From: Bradyrhizobium lablabi
GTDB lineage: Bacteria; Pseudomonadota; Alphaproteobacteria; Rhizobiales; Xanthobacteraceae
NCBI RefSeq assembly: GCF_900141755.1
Contig: NZ_LT670844.1
Location: 6,854,501 to 6,918,500 of the forward strand
Direction of reading: 5' to 3'
DNA: 64,000 nucleotides
Part shown: in pieces, positions 18,110-27,895 of the stretch
How the letters are laid out: each line of letters opens with the position of its first letter
How positions within the stretch are numbered: the first letter of the stretch is position 1
Notes under the pieces: generated by a model
What the model saw: the letters and a program-made list of their open reading frames with translations, nothing else
The model's database searches: none
Told to the model about the DNA's origin: nothing
Translations under genes and position numbers: made by a program

Positions 18110-19238
18110 GCAAAGCGGACATAGGGCGTCCTGCTGCGCGCTAAGCAGGGGATAGCCTGGCGTAGCTTTCGCTCTTGGCCTTCAGGCTGATCTTTGAGGA
18201 GTTCACTGGAAGTGCGTGCCCTTCGCTAGATCTTGGAGGAGGGTGGCTCCGTCACAGCGGCCGATGCTGCAGCGGCGGATATCAGCGGCCGCCGCGCGAT
18301 CTGCGGCGTTCTCCGTCTTCTCGCCGGATGGCATAGCTGGATCTCTTGCACGGCACTCACTCGCCGCCCTGGCGAGACCTGGGGCACGACATCCTCTCGT
18401 CCAAAGGGCCAGCACTCGATCTATTTAGTTGATGTTGACCGAAGGGGAGCCGCGACGGTTTCTCCGGTGGACCCGGTCCGCAGGCGCCTTATTTGCGTGC
18501 GCGAAATACGGACTGGTTATGCATTGGGCTGCGCGGCCCGACGCAGACGACTTACACTGCGCCATCGACGTATAGCCACAAGCGATGTAGCTACCGGCCC
18601 TTCCGTAGGTCTGGAGACAAATGGGGTAATTTGGATCGTAGGTCTAGGCTTGTGCTGACGCAGTGATCAACATCGTTCCGACCCCTAAGAGCGTCCATGC
18701 TAAGGTGCGCATCAAAACTCCTTCCCAAAGATCAATCGACAGAAATCTAGCATCGGGTACCGGCATCGCGCGATTCTCAGTCAACTGCCAGCACGATTGA
18801 ATTTACGACAGGGATAGGCGACTTCAGGACTGGCGGCGTCGCAGACGGCGATTGCCTTCACGATATATAGCCGCGCAGCCACAGCCTGGACTGCTGCCCG
18901 AATGCTAGATCGTAAAGTTGGCAATTCTGATGTCAGACGTACCGTTGGCGGCGGGCGCCATCTTGTTGGTTGGTTGCTTCGGCGTGCTTTTTTCGAACGT
19001 GGTAAGAGATGGCCAAAGCTGATTTGCGTCGCTTGTGTCTCCGCTGTCGCTTCTCGCCCTCTTGGCGGTGTCGCCATGAACGCGGACATCACGAATAACG
19101 GAGGCCTCAACGGGCATTGTCTGTACCCCGGCGCGCGCCGAAACCGCCGTTCCCGATCTATTGCATAAGAATTGCTCTTTGTGACAGCTCGGACACTGGT
19201 CCGCTGCTTGAACAGGTTAAAACGTCCTCCAGGCTTTC
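18110..19238. other. Long intergenic region after the intron
   Basis: About 1.1 kb. Open frames of 60-140 codons exist on both strands, but none has a plausible ribosome-binding site or a recognisable product. Bases 18110-18122 are the right half of the intron-split palindrome. I see no other structure. Confidence 0.4.
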
Positions 19239-20726
19239 TCAGATGTTCAGGTTCACCCAAACCGCTTTTGGCTCCGTAAAATTCTCGATCGCCGCCGCGC
19301 CATGTTCCCGGCCGAAGCCGGAATCGCGCACGCCGCCCCACGGAAGCCGCACATCAGTATAGCCATAGGTGTTGATCCAGACGGTGCCGGCATTCGCTTT
19401 CTTCGCGAAACGCTGTACGCGTCCGATGTCTCGACTCCAGACGCCCGCCGCAAGGCTGTAGGCAGTGCCGTTGGCGATCCGCAGCGCATCAGCCTCGTCA
19501 CGAAACTTGATGACGCTCACCACGGGACCAAAGATTTCTTCCTGCGAGATGCGCATCTCGTGCTTGACGTCGGCGAAAACCGCGGGGCTGATGAAGTAAC
19601 CGCGGTCGCCGACACGCTGGCCGCCGGTCGTCAGCAATGCGCCCTCCTTCTGGCCGATATCCACGTAATCGAGAATGCTCTTCATTTGCTTTTCGGAGAT
19701 TACCGGACCGAGTGCTGTGGTACGATCGGCTGGATCGCCCATCCGGATCACCTTCGCGCGTTGCGTCAACCGCTCGACCACCTCGTCGTAAACCTTCTCA
19801 TGCGCGAGCACGCGCGAACCGGCCGAGCATACTTGCCCGGCGTTGAAGAAGATTCCAGACGCAGCGGCCTTGGTCGCGGCCTCAATATTGGCGTCGTCAA
19901 AGATGACGTTGGCGGACTTGCCGCCGAGTTCGAGCGAAACGCGTTTGAAATTACCTGCCGCGCCGCGCAGAATACCGCGTCCAACACCCGGCGATCCTGT
20001 GAAGGTAACCTTGTCCACATCAGGATGATTGACGAGTGCATCGCCGACGACCCGGCCGGGACCAGTAACGATGTTGAGCACGCCCGGTGGTAGACCCGCT
20101 TCGAGCGCCAATTCACCGATGCGCAGCGCCGACAGCGACGTCAGCTCGGCAGGCTTCATTACAATCGTGCAACCGCAGGCTAAGGCCGGCGCGAGCTTCC
20201 ACATCCCGATCATCAGCGGGAAATTCCACGGCACGACAACGGCAACCACGCCGATGGGCTCACGGACCGTGTAGGTGAGCGCGTCCTCCCGCGTTGAAAC
20301 GACTTCGCCGCTGATCTTGTCAGCCCAGCCGGCGTAGTAGGTCAGCGTATCGATAGCAGCTGGAAGGTCCTGGCGCAGCACCCCCGAGATCGGTTTGCCG
20401 GCATCAAGGCTTTCCAGCGCGGCGATTTCATCCGCGTGCTTTTTCATCAGGTCCACAAGCTTGAGCAGGATATGGCCGCGCTCGGCGGCGCGCATCGTGC
20501 GCCAAGGACCTTCGAAGGCACGGCGCGCGGCAGCGACGGCCCGATCGACGTCGACCTCGTTGCCTTCCGCGACGGTTGCAATCACCTGTTCAGTGGCCGG
20601 ATTGAGGGTATTGAACGTGCGCCCGCAGGCTGATGGGACGCGCTGCCCGTCAATCAATAACAGCTTGGGTTTGGAGGCCGAAACTGGCGGCGTCGTCTCG
20701 CGGGAATAATCATATGCAATCGACAT
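19239..20726 (-). CDS. NAD(P)-dependent aldehyde dehydrogenase
   Basis: 495 residues, started at the second of two tandem ATGs (20726), five bases after AAGGAG. It is a full-length ALDH: VVPWNFPLMIGMWKLAPALACGCTIVMKPAE (cofactor fold), catalytic Glu in VSLELGGKSANVIFDDA, and catalytic Cys in FFNAGQVCSAGSR. Overall it resembles betaine/phenylacetaldehyde-type enzymes. It is the last gene of the leftward sucC-sucD-panE-FAH-ALDH series in the oxalate island. A role in oxidising a small 2-carbon aldehyde (glycolaldehyde, glyoxal) toward glyoxylate would fit the neighbours, but that is inference. Confidence 0.9.
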   Translation of the reverse strand: MSIAYDYSRETTPPVSASKPKLLLIDGQRVPSACGRTFNTLNPATEQVIATVAEGNEVDVDRAVAAARRAFEGPWRTMRAAERGHILLKLVDLMKKHADEIAALESLDAGKPISGVLRQDLPAAIDTLTYYAGWADKISGEVVSTREDALTYTVREPIGVVAVVVPWNFPLMIGMWKLAPALACGCTIVMKPAELTSLSALRIGELALEAGLPPGVLNIVTGPGRVVGDALVNHPDVDKVTFTGSPGVGRGILRGAAGNFKRVSLELGGKSANVIFDDANIEAATKAAASGIFFNAGQVCSAGSRVLAHEKVYDEVVERLTQRAKVIRMGDPADRTTALGPVISEKQMKSILDYVDIGQKEGALLTTGGQRVGDRGYFISPAVFADVKHEMRISQEEIFGPVVSVIKFRDEADALRIANGTAYSLAAGVWSRDIGRVQRFAKKANAGTVWINTYGYTDVRLPWGGVRDSGFGREHGAAAIENFTEPKAVWVNLNI

Positions 20727-20835
20727 CATATCTCCTTACTGCTTCCTAAGGTAGGGGGTTAAAACGCCGCATACGACCCCCAATTGAACTTGGAAAGTCG
20801 TTCAGAAGCGGCATCGATCGACGAAGGGACCTGTT

Positions 20836-21609
20836 TCATGGCCTGAATTCGTTGGTCAGTTCGCCGATGCCCTCGATCGCGACGGTGACCTTGTTGACCG
20901 ACTCTTTCATTGATCCGACGCCCAGCGATGTGCCGCAGCAGATCAGATCGCCCGGCAACAACGTCATGTCGTGCGAGATCTTGCTGACAAGCTGTTGTGT
21001 GGTGAAGATCATGTCTGAGATCGGATACGATTGACGCTCCTCGCCATTGAGAATCGTCCGAACAACGAGTTTCACCGGGTCGATTCCGGATGCGATGACA
21101 GGCCCGAACGGGCAAAAGCTATCGAAGCCTTTGGCGCGGGCCCATTGGGCAAAGGTGGCATCTCTGGCGATAATGTCGGCGGCCGTGATATCGTTGACGC
21201 AGGTGTAACCAAAAATACACTCATGGGCCTGATCGACCGATACGCCGCTGCATGTGCGCCCGATGATTATCCCAAGTTCGCCCTCGTATGTGACTTTACC
21301 ATCGTAGGACACCGGCCGTTTGACAACTGCATTCGGTGGGGCAGCCGTTGTCGGCGCCTTCAAAAGGTAGAGCGGATCCTCGGGTTCAGTGACGTTCAAT
21401 TTTGCGGCAAGTGCATGAAAATTATTCCACAGAGCGATGATCTTAGAGGGTTCAGTCGGAGCCAGGAGTTCGACATCAGACAAAGCGAGGCGTCGGCCAT
21501 TTGCCCGTGATTTACCGAACATCTCGCCGTCATGAACGCTAATCTCTGATTGTGAGATCGTTCCAAATCCGGTTATGCTACTGTGTTGAAAGCGAACCCA
21601 ATAAGTCAT
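20836..21609 (-). CDS. Fumarylacetoacetate hydrolase-family protein
   Basis: 257 residues from ATG 21609 (GGAG nine bases upstream). The FAH catalytic domain shows TYEGELGIIIGR (metal-binding Glu residues), CVNDITAADIIARD (metal-binding Asp), KGFDSFCPFGP and LPGDLICCGTSLGVG. The N-terminal part has LAPTEPSKIIALWNNFH, usual for FAHD1/5-oxopent-3-ene-tricarboxylate decarboxylase relatives. Family members hydrolyse or decarboxylate acylpyruvates and oxaloacetate. Here it sits between the PanE-like and aldehyde dehydrogenase genes of the oxalate island; an oxaloacetate- or acylpyruvate-related job is possible but unproven. Confidence 0.85.
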   Translation of the reverse strand: MTYWVRFQHSSITGFGTISQSEISVHDGEMFGKSRANGRRLALSDVELLAPTEPSKIIALWNNFHALAAKLNVTEPEDPLYLLKAPTTAAPPNAVVKRPVSYDGKVTYEGELGIIIGRTCSGVSVDQAHECIFGYTCVNDITAADIIARDATFAQWARAKGFDSFCPFGPVIASGIDPVKLVVRTILNGEERQSYPISDMIFTTQQLVSKISHDMTLLPGDLICCGTSLGVGSMKESVNKVTVAIEGIGELTNEFRP

Positions 21610-21683
21610 GATGAAAATCTCCGAAATCCAAGAGCGGCGTACCGCTTCGGCGTTGAGGCCCGGCCGCGCGGTAATAGTCGCAT

Positions 21684-22658
21684 TCAATAAAGGCCTGCGA
21701 TTCTGGCGCGTTGCGTTACGAGCGCCAGAACCGCGTCGATCGTGGGTGTCGGAATTCGTGTGAGACGCCCCATTTCCTGGACCACGGTGACAAGCGGATC
21801 GATCTCCATCGGGCGTCCGCGCTCAAGATCCTGCAACATCGATGTCTTGTGCGCCCCGACCTTACGTGCGCCTTCGATCCGCCGCTCGACGTCGACTCGG
21901 AATTTCACGCCAAATGTCTCCGCGATGCTCTGGGTCTCCAGCATCATGGCCTTCGACAGGGCGCGCGTTGACGGATCAGTGCAGATTTTGTCCAGCGTTG
22001 CGTGCGTCAGCGCGCTGATTGGATTGAAGCAGACATTGCCCCACAGCTTAAGCCAGATTTCGTCGCGGATCCGATCGAGGATGGGCGCTTGCAATCCGGC
22101 CTTAACGAATAGCGCGGCGAGCCGTTCGACATCCGCGCTTTTTTCGCCGGAGGCTTCGCCGAGAGGAAAGCGGTCGCCATAGACATGGCGGATGACGCCG
22201 GGCGCTTCGATCTCAGTCGCGGGATAAACGATGCATCCGATTGCGCGCTCCGGACCCAATTCGCGCCATTGCCGTCCGCCCGGATCGATGCTCTCCAGCG
22301 TCGATCCCTCGCACTCGTTGCCGTGCTTATAGAAGTACCAGTAGGGAATCCCGTTAACCGCGGTGACAATTCGCGTATGCGGACCCAACAGCGGCTGGAT
22401 GGCTTCGATGACACCGGTGATCGAATGCGCCTTCAGGCAAATGATGACAAAATCCTGCGGCCCCAGCTCAGCGGGGTTGTCGGTACAACGGGGGTGCACG
22501 ACGCGCTCCTCATCCCCGATCAGTAATTTGAGGCCGTTGGCGCGCATCGCGGCAAGATGCGCGCCGCGCGCGACGAGACTGACATCCGCTCCCGCTTGAG
22601 CCAGCTGCACACCGAGATAGCCACCGATCGCGCCGGCACCGTAGATACAGATTTTCAT
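21684..22658 (-). CDS. panE2: PanE/ApbA-family reductase, candidate oxalyl-CoA reductase
   Basis: 324 residues, started at ATG 22658 with GGAG seven bases upstream. The N-terminal Rossmann motif is YGAGAIGGYLG, the ketopantoate-reductase lysine region is VIICLKAH, and the C-terminal domain has IWLKLWGNVCFNPISALT with the usual Lys and Asn. By family it would be 2-dehydropantoate 2-reductase. By context, directly after sucD in an oxalate island, it matches the arrangement known from Methylobacterium extorquens, where PanE2 reduces oxalyl-CoA to glyoxylate. That activity is inferred here, not shown by sequence. A dedicated pantothenate gene at this locus would make little sense. Confidence 0.72.
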   Translation of the reverse strand: MKICIYGAGAIGGYLGVQLAQAGADVSLVARGAHLAAMRANGLKLLIGDEERVVHPRCTDNPAELGPQDFVIICLKAHSITGVIEAIQPLLGPHTRIVTAVNGIPYWYFYKHGNECEGSTLESIDPGGRQWRELGPERAIGCIVYPATEIEAPGVIRHVYGDRFPLGEASGEKSADVERLAALFVKAGLQAPILDRIRDEIWLKLWGNVCFNPISALTHATLDKICTDPSTRALSKAMMLETQSIAETFGVKFRVDVERRIEGARKVGAHKTSMLQDLERGRPMEIDPLVTVVQEMGRLTRIPTPTIDAVLALVTQRARIAGLY

Positions 22659-22707
22659 GCCATTCTCCAAAACAATTGGCTGGAGACTGCGTGATTCAAA
22701 GACACGC

Positions 22708-23592
22708 TCATCCCTTCAGCACGTCGATCAACGTCTTTCCAAGACGCGCCGGCGAACGAGAAACGCGAATGCCGGCGCTCTCCATCGCCGCGATCTTGGA
22801 TTCAGCATCGCCCTTACCGCCCGAAATGATCGCGCCGGCGTGGCCCATGCGGCGGCCGGGAGGCGCTGTACGTCCTGCAATGAAGCCTACCATCGGCTTC
22901 CTTCGGCCGCGCTTCGCCTCATCCTTGATGAATTGCGCGGCGTCTTCTTCCGAGGAGCCGCCGATCTCGCCGATCATGACGATGGATTTCGTCGCAGGAT
23001 CAGCCAGAAACAACTCAAGCATTGCGATGAAATCGGTGCCCTTGACCGGATCGCCGCCGATACCGACCGCGGTGGTCTGCCCGAGCCCCTCTGCGGTGGT
23101 CTGATATACCGCCTCGTAGGTCAACGTTCCCGAGCGAGAAACGATTCCGACACTTCCTTTTTTGAAGATATTGCCGGGCATGATTCCGATCTTGCACTCA
23201 CCGGCCGTCATCACGCCGGGGCAATTCGGACCAATCAGCCGCGATTTTGAACCGTCGAGCGCGCGGCTGACTTTGATCATGTCCGCCACCGGAATGCCTT
23301 CGGTGATACAAACAATGAGCGGGATCTCGGCATCGATCGCTTCGCAAATCGCGTCCGCCGCGCCTGGCGGCGGGACATAAATCACGCTGGCATCGGCGTC
23401 GGTTTTTTCGCGAGCTTCCGCCACGGTATCGAACACCGGCAAATCGAGATGTTTGGTGCTCCCCTTGCCGGGCGACGTGCCACCGACCATTCTGGTGCCG
23501 TAAAACACCGCCTGCTCGGAGTGAAAAGTACCGTTTTTGCCCGTAAAGCCTTGGCACATGACCTTGGTATTGCTGTCGATCAGAATAGCCAT
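22708..23592 (-). CDS. sucD: Succinyl-CoA synthetase alpha subunit
   Basis: 294 residues, canonical SucD. The CoA-binding Rossmann segment is [16 protein letters not shown], the middle has [10 protein letters not shown] and [12 protein letters not shown], and the phosphorylated His lies in [13 protein letters not shown] near residue 247. Its start codon overlaps the sucC stop by one base (TAATG), giving equal translation of the two subunits. With SucC it interconverts succinate + CoA + NTP and succinyl-CoA. In this setting it probably supplies succinyl-CoA as CoA donor for oxalate activation, as a copy separate from the TCA-cycle genes; the existence of a second chromosomal copy cannot be checked here. 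Confidence 0.93.
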   Translation of the reverse strand: MAILIDSNTKVMCQGFTGKNGTFHSEQAVFYGTRMVGGTSPGKGSTKHLDLPVFDTVAEAREKTDADASVIYVPPPGAADAICEAIDAEIPLIVCITEGIPVADMIKVSRALDGSKSRLIGPNCPGVMTAGECKIGIMPGNIFKKGSVGIVSRSGTLTYEAVYQTTAEGLGQTTAVGIGGDPVKGTDFIAMLELFLADPATKSIVMIGEIGGSSEEDAAQFIKDEAKRGRRKPMVGFIAGRTAPPGRRMGHAGAIISGGKGDAESKIAAMESAGIRVSRSPARLGKTLIDVLKG

Positions 23593-24794
23593 TACGCAGC
23601 CTCCTTTCGTGTGGCTTTGACGATCTTTTGTGCGGCATCGTCGAGGTTATCGGCCGACACGACATTGAGGCCCGAGCCCTTGATGATTTTTTTGCCTAGT
23701 TCGACGTTGGTGCCTTCGAGCCGCACGACCAGCGGTACCGTCAAGCCGACTTCTCGCGCGGCCGCGACTACGCCTTCGGCAACGACATCGCAGCGCATGA
23801 TGCCGCCAAAGATGTTGACCAGAATTCCCTTTACTTGCGGATCGGATGTAATGATCTTGAATGCCGCAGCGACCTTCTCCTTGGTCGCGCCACCTCCGAC
23901 ATCGAGGAAATTTGCCGGCGTCGCGCCGTAAAGCTTGATAATATCCATCGTCGCCATGGCCAGACCGGCACCATTGACCATGCAGCCGATCGTGCCCTCC
24001 AGCGCGATATAATTGAGATCGTATTTTGACGCTTCGATCTCCTTCTGGTCCTCTTCTGTCAGATCGCGCAGCTTGACCAAGTCGGGATGTCGGTACAACG
24101 CGTTCGAATCGAAGCTGATCTTGGCATCGAGACATTTGAGTTCTCCCTGCTTGGTGGCAACCAGCGGGTTGATCTCCAGCATCGCCATGTCGGTGCGAAC
24201 AAAGGCGTTATAGAGCTGCGCCGCCAGCTTCTCCGCCTGCCGTGCGATATCGCCCTTGAGGCCCAGCGCGCGGGCAACGGCGCGTCCGTGATGCGCCATA
24301 ACGCCAGTCGCGGAATCGACCGAGAAAGTCGCGATCTTGTCGGGCGTATCATGGGCGACCTTTTCGATGTCCATCCCACCTTCGGTCGATACAACAAAAG
24401 CGACGCGCGATGTCTCGCGATCGACCAGCATCGAGAGATAAAATTCCTTCTCGATGTCGCAGCCGTCCTCGATATACAGGCGGTTGACCTGCTTACCTGC
24501 GGGGCCGGTCTGCGCAGTGACAAGCGTATGGCCGAGCATTTCCCTGGCGTACGCGGCCACTTCGTCAATGGATTTGGCAAGCCGTACGCCGCCCTTCGCG
24601 TTGGCAGGCAGTTCCTTGAATTTGCCCTTGCCGCGGCCGCCCGCATGAATTTGGGACTTCACGACATATACGGGGCCCGGGAGCATCTTCGCCGCAATAA
24701 CTGCTTCCTCAACCGTGAGCGCCGGCCGACCTTCGGAAACCGGTGCGCCGAAATTCTTCAGAATGGCCTTGCTCTGATATTCATGGATATTCAT
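23592..24794 (-). CDS. sucC: Succinyl-CoA synthetase beta subunit
   Basis: 400 residues, started at ATG 24794 (AGAGGA upstream), giving the standard [17 protein letters not shown]-terminus. The ATP-grasp region contains [18 protein letters not shown], and the C-terminal domain has [28 protein letters not shown] and [15 protein letters not shown], all diagnostic. It resembles true SucC more than malate thiokinase MtkA, though that cannot be fully excluded by eye. It heads the sucC-sucD-panE2-FAH-ALDH series and has its own candidate operator 15 bases upstream of the start. Confidence 0.93.
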   Translation of the reverse strand: MNIHEYQSKAILKNFGAPVSEGRPALTVEEAVIAAKMLPGPVYVVKSQIHAGGRGKGKFKELPANAKGGVRLAKSIDEVAAYAREMLGHTLVTAQTGPAGKQVNRLYIEDGCDIEKEFYLSMLVDRETSRVAFVVSTEGGMDIEKVAHDTPDKIATFSVDSATGVMAHHGRAVARALGLKGDIARQAEKLAAQLYNAFVRTDMAMLEINPLVATKQGELKCLDAKISFDSNALYRHPDLVKLRDLTEEDQKEIEASKYDLNYIALEGTIGCMVNGAGLAMATMDIIKLYGATPANFLDVGGGATKEKVAAAFKIITSDPQVKGILVNIFGGIMRCDVVAEGVVAAAREVGLTVPLVVRLEGTNVELGKKIIKGSGLNVVSADNLDDAAQKIVKATRKEAA

Positions 24795-24808
24795 GCTGTC
24801 CTCTATCC

Positions 24809-24825
24809 TTGTATTTTGTATGCCA
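24809..24825 (-). promoter_or_regulatory. Candidate oxalate-regulon operator before sucC
   Basis: TTGTATTTTGTATGCCA on the plus strand: the weakest of four matches to the 17-bp palindrome TGGYATRC-N-NNATRCCA, with a strong right half (GTATGCCA). It lies 15 bases upstream of the sucC start, within the 58-base gap after the transporter gene. Confidence 0.5.
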
Positions 24826-24852
24826 GTAGGTCGGAGACAAAAAAAGAGAGGC

Positions 24853-26199
24853 TCACCGAAGTTCACTTCGCTTAGATTCGAATGGTAGCGCTCCGACCGT
24901 CCGCGCATTTGCTTCGACCGGAGCGGCTTCATCACCCAGAATGAAAGCACGCCGCATCGGCTTGATGACGAACAATGCGAGCAACGCCGCCATGGCATTC
25001 AGGCCGACTGCGATAACGAAGACAGCCTGCCAGCCGTAGTTTGCAGCGACAATGCTCGCGAGTGGCACCAGCAGGGAGGCGGTCCCCTTGGCGGTATACA
25101 GCATGCCGTTGTTAGTTGTCGCAAACTTGGCACCAAAGGTATCGCCGCTGGTCGCGGGGAATAGGCTGTATATTTCGCCGAATACGCCGAAATACATAGC
25201 GGTCGCAAGAACGAAGACGATTGGGATGTCGCCATAAGCCGAAAGCGTCAGCAGCATGAGTGCCGCAGTCCCGAACGCGATGAACATCGTGTGCTCGCGG
25301 CCAATGGTGTCAGAGAGCCAACCAAAGAGCGGACGACCGAAGCCATCGAGAATACGATCGAGCGAAATGGCGAAGGTCAATGCTGCCATCTGAAAACCCA
25401 GAAGACTCACGGGTTCGTTTGCGATCTTGAAGTCATGTGCGATCGGCGCGATCTGGGCCGCCGTCATCAGACCGCCCGCAGCGACCATCACGAACACTAG
25501 GTACATCACCCAGAATATTGGACTGCGCAACACCTGCGGCGGGGTGAAATCGATGTTGGTCTGCGGAAGATTCAGCTGCTTCCTTTTGACCGGCAACGCG
25601 CGCGATGGCTTGCGCATGAAAAATGCCAGAATGAAAACAATTGCACCTTGCCCGATACCGAAAGTGAAAAACGCATGTTCATAACCGGTCGTAGCGACGA
25701 CATTTGCGATTGGCACGATGGTGATTGCAGCTCCCGCACCGAAACCGGCCGCGGTCGCCCCTGCGGCAAGGCCACGCCGGTCTGGAAACCACTTCAATGC
25801 ATTGCCGACGCAGGTGCCATACACTGAGCCGGCTCCGATTCCGGCGATGATTGCTGCGATGTAAAGCAGCACGAGCGAGTTCGCGTAGGAATTCAATACC
25901 CAGGCGAGGGCAATCATAACTCCGCCGAACATGATGACGACGCGCGGACCATATTTATCGACGAACCACGCCTCGATCGGGACAAGCCAGGTTTCGGTCA
26001 CCACGAAAATCGTAAAGGCCAACTGGATTGCAGCCCGGCCCCACTGGTACTTCGCGTCGATGGGATCGACGAACAGCGTCCAGCCGTATTGAAGATTCGC
26101 GATCATGGCCATGCAGACGATGCCCATCGCGAGTTGCAGCCAACGGAAAAAAGGACCCTCAGTAGCTGTCGATGTGGATGGTTGCGCAGTGACTGGCAT
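24853..26199 (-). CDS. oxlT: MFS transporter, oxalate:formate antiporter type
   Basis: 448 residues, started at ATG 26199, preceded by an ideal AAGGAGG. Twelve hydrophobic helices in the major-facilitator pattern, with the N-terminal [13 protein letters not shown] segment seen in oxalate/formate antiporters. Two charges sit inside predicted helices, Arg282 in [11 protein letters not shown] and Lys371 in [12 protein letters not shown]; they are plausible counterparts of the Arg and Lys that bind oxalate in Oxalobacter OxlT. It lies between frc-oxc and sucCD. Expected role: exchange of external oxalate for formate, or simple oxalate uptake. A candidate operator is 51 bases upstream of the start. 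Confidence 0.85.
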   Translation of the reverse strand: MPVTAQPSTSTATEGPFFRWLQLAMGIVCMAMIANLQYGWTLFVDPIDAKYQWGRAAIQLAFTIFVVTETWLVPIEAWFVDKYGPRVVIMFGGVMIALAWVLNSYANSLVLLYIAAIIAGIGAGSVYGTCVGNALKWFPDRRGLAAGATAAGFGAGAAITIVPIANVVATTGYEHAFFTFGIGQGAIVFILAFFMRKPSRALPVKRKQLNLPQTNIDFTPPQVLRSPIFWVMYLVFVMVAAGGLMTAAQIAPIAHDFKIANEPVSLLGFQMAALTFAISLDRILDGFGRPLFGWLSDTIGREHTMFIAFGTAALMLLTLSAYGDIPIVFVLATAMYFGVFGEIYSLFPATSGDTFGAKFATTNNGMLYTAKGTASLLVPLASIVAANYGWQAVFVIAVGLNAMAALLALFVIKPMRRAFILGDEAAPVEANARTVGALPFESKRSELR

Positions 26200-26249
26200 T
26201 GCTTCCTCCTTCGACACGCTTTTGCGGATGGCTTTCTTTTCAACCATTC

Positions 26250-26266
26250 TGGTATGCAGTATGCCA
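26250..26266 (-). promoter_or_regulatory. Candidate oxalate-regulon operator before oxlT
   Basis: TGGTATGCAGTATGCCA: left half TGGTATGC and right half GTATGCCA pair at six of eight positions around one central base. It lies 51 bases upstream of the oxlT start codon. Confidence 0.65.
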
Positions 26267-26350
26267 GAGCGCAAGTGATTATTTGGCCAGCCAGTGAAAA
26301 AGTTGCGTCTGTTGCGCTGCCCCTTTTTGTCGAAACTATTGTTGCAAAAG

Positions 26351-26378
26351 AAAATAACCCCCGGGATTTGGGGGCCAA
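26351..26378 (-). terminator. Terminator-like hairpin after frc
   Basis: On the minus strand GGCCCCC - AAATCC - CGGGGGTT is followed by a T-rich run (TATTTTCTTTT). It lies about 170 bases past the frc stop and before the oxlT promoter, so it could end the oxc-frc transcript. Confidence 0.55.
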
Positions 26379-26545
26379 AATGGAGAAAATGGCGTAAGCT
26401 ACGCCAAGTTCTTTGGTGTTGGTATTCGAAACCCGAAGCGTAGATGTTCCTTAGCGGATCAATGCTGAAGACCAGAGTTCAACCACACCCCCCGATTCAA
26501 TAGACGTTGTGTCGAACAGATATGCCAGATGCCAAGGTTTCAGTG

Positions 26546-27835
26546 CTAAATTGTTGCGTAGGCCGGAACGACTTTCCGCGGCGGATCGAGCGCGCCGGAA
26601 TCGTGGATCTCCGCCACCTGATGATCGGTCAAGCCGAGCACCTGCCGCAAAATCTCGTCGGTGTGTTCGCCGAGCAGCGGCGAGCGCTTCACCTCGGTCG
26701 GGCTGTCCGACATCTTGATGGGATTGCCGACCGACAAATACTTGCCGCGCTCGGGATGATCGACCTCGACCACGGTGCCGGTGGCACGCAGCGATTGGTC
26801 TTCGGCGAGTTCCTTCATCGACAGGATCGGGCCGCAGGGGATGTCGTCCTTGTTGAGGATCTCCATCGCCTCGAACTTGGTCTTGGTCATCGTCCATTGC
26901 TCGATGCGCGAAAAGATCTCGTTGAGGCGTGACAGCCGGGCAGGGGGCTTGGCGTAATCGGGATGGGTCTTCCAGCCGGGCTCGCCGATGACGTCGCAAA
27001 TCTTCTCCCAGACCGGCGCTTGCGTGATGAAGTAGATGTAGGCGTTGGGATCGGTCTCCCAGCCCTTGCACTTCAGGATGCGGCCGGGCTGGCCGCCGCC
27101 GGAATCGTTGCCTGCGCGCGGCACCGCGTCGCCAAACGTAATGCCTTCGCCGAACTGGCTGTATTCCTTGAGCGGACCATAAGCGAGGCGCTGCTGATCG
27201 CGCAGTTTTACGCGCGCGAGATTGAGCACGCCGTCCTGCATCGCGGCGGTGACCTTTTGTCCCTTGCCCGTGACGGTGCGCTGATAGAGCGCGGTGACGA
27301 TGCCGAGCGCCAAATGCAGCCCGGTGCCGCTGTCGCCGATCTGCGCGCCGGTGACCAGCGGCAGGCCGTCGCGAAAGCCGGTGGTCGATGCCGCGCCGCC
27401 GGTGCATTGCGCGACGTTCTCATAGACCTTGCAGTCTTCGTAAGGCCCGGGCCCGAAACCCTTGATCGAGGCCACGATCATCTTCGGATTGATGCTTTGG
27501 ATCTTCTCCCACGGAAATCCCATGCGATCGAGCACGCCGGGGCCGAAATTTTCCACCAGCACGTCGCATTGCTTGATCAGCGCGGTCAGGACTTCCTTGC
27601 CCTTCGGGTTCTTGGTGTCGAGCGTGATCGAGCGCTTGTTGTGGTTGAGCATGGTGAAATACAGGCTGTCGACATTCGGAATGTCCTGCAACTGGCCACG
27701 CGTGATGTCGCCAACGCCCGGGCGCTCGACCTTGATCACGTCGGCGCCGAACCAGGCCAGCAATTGCGTGCAGGTCGGTCCCGACTGGACGTGGGTGAAA
27801 TCGAGAATACGAACGCCCTTGAGCGCCTTTGTCAT
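26546..27835 (-). CDS. frc: Formyl-CoA:oxalate CoA-transferase (class III)
   Basis: 429 residues, the usual length. [26 protein letters not shown] is the class III CoA-transferase start; the catalytic Asp is in [12 protein letters not shown] at residue 168 (Asp169 in the Oxalobacter enzyme), and the mobile glycine loop is seen as [14 protein letters not shown]. It transfers CoA from formyl-CoA (or, for priming, succinyl-CoA) to oxalate, giving oxalyl-CoA. It is 60 bases downstream of oxc on the same strand, almost certainly one transcript. The neighbouring transporter and sucCD genes support the oxalate assignment over other CoA-transferase family members. Confidence 0.95.
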   Translation of the reverse strand: MTKALKGVRILDFTHVQSGPTCTQLLAWFGADVIKVERPGVGDITRGQLQDIPNVDSLYFTMLNHNKRSITLDTKNPKGKEVLTALIKQCDVLVENFGPGVLDRMGFPWEKIQSINPKMIVASIKGFGPGPYEDCKVYENVAQCTGGAASTTGFRDGLPLVTGAQIGDSGTGLHLALGIVTALYQRTVTGKGQKVTAAMQDGVLNLARVKLRDQQRLAYGPLKEYSQFGEGITFGDAVPRAGNDSGGGQPGRILKCKGWETDPNAYIYFITQAPVWEKICDVIGEPGWKTHPDYAKPPARLSRLNEIFSRIEQWTMTKTKFEAMEILNKDDIPCGPILSMKELAEDQSLRATGTVVEVDHPERGKYLSVGNPIKMSDSPTEVKRSPLLGEHTDEILRQVLGLTDHQVAEIHDSGALDPPRKVVPAYATI

Positions 27836-27895
27836 CGTGTTGCTCCGTACTGTGTCTATCCTGCGCGTGCAGGGGAGTAATGGGTTGGGATTTGT

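Larger units (their letters stand above)
16115..18122. repeat. Dispersed palindromic repeat interrupted by a group II intron
   Basis: CCGCTTCTGGC at 16115-16125 and GCAAAGCGGACAT at 18110-18122, once joined, recreate the family consensus CCGCTTCTGGCGCAAAGCGG plus ACAT exactly. The break lies inside the 8-base loop. Confidence 0.85.
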
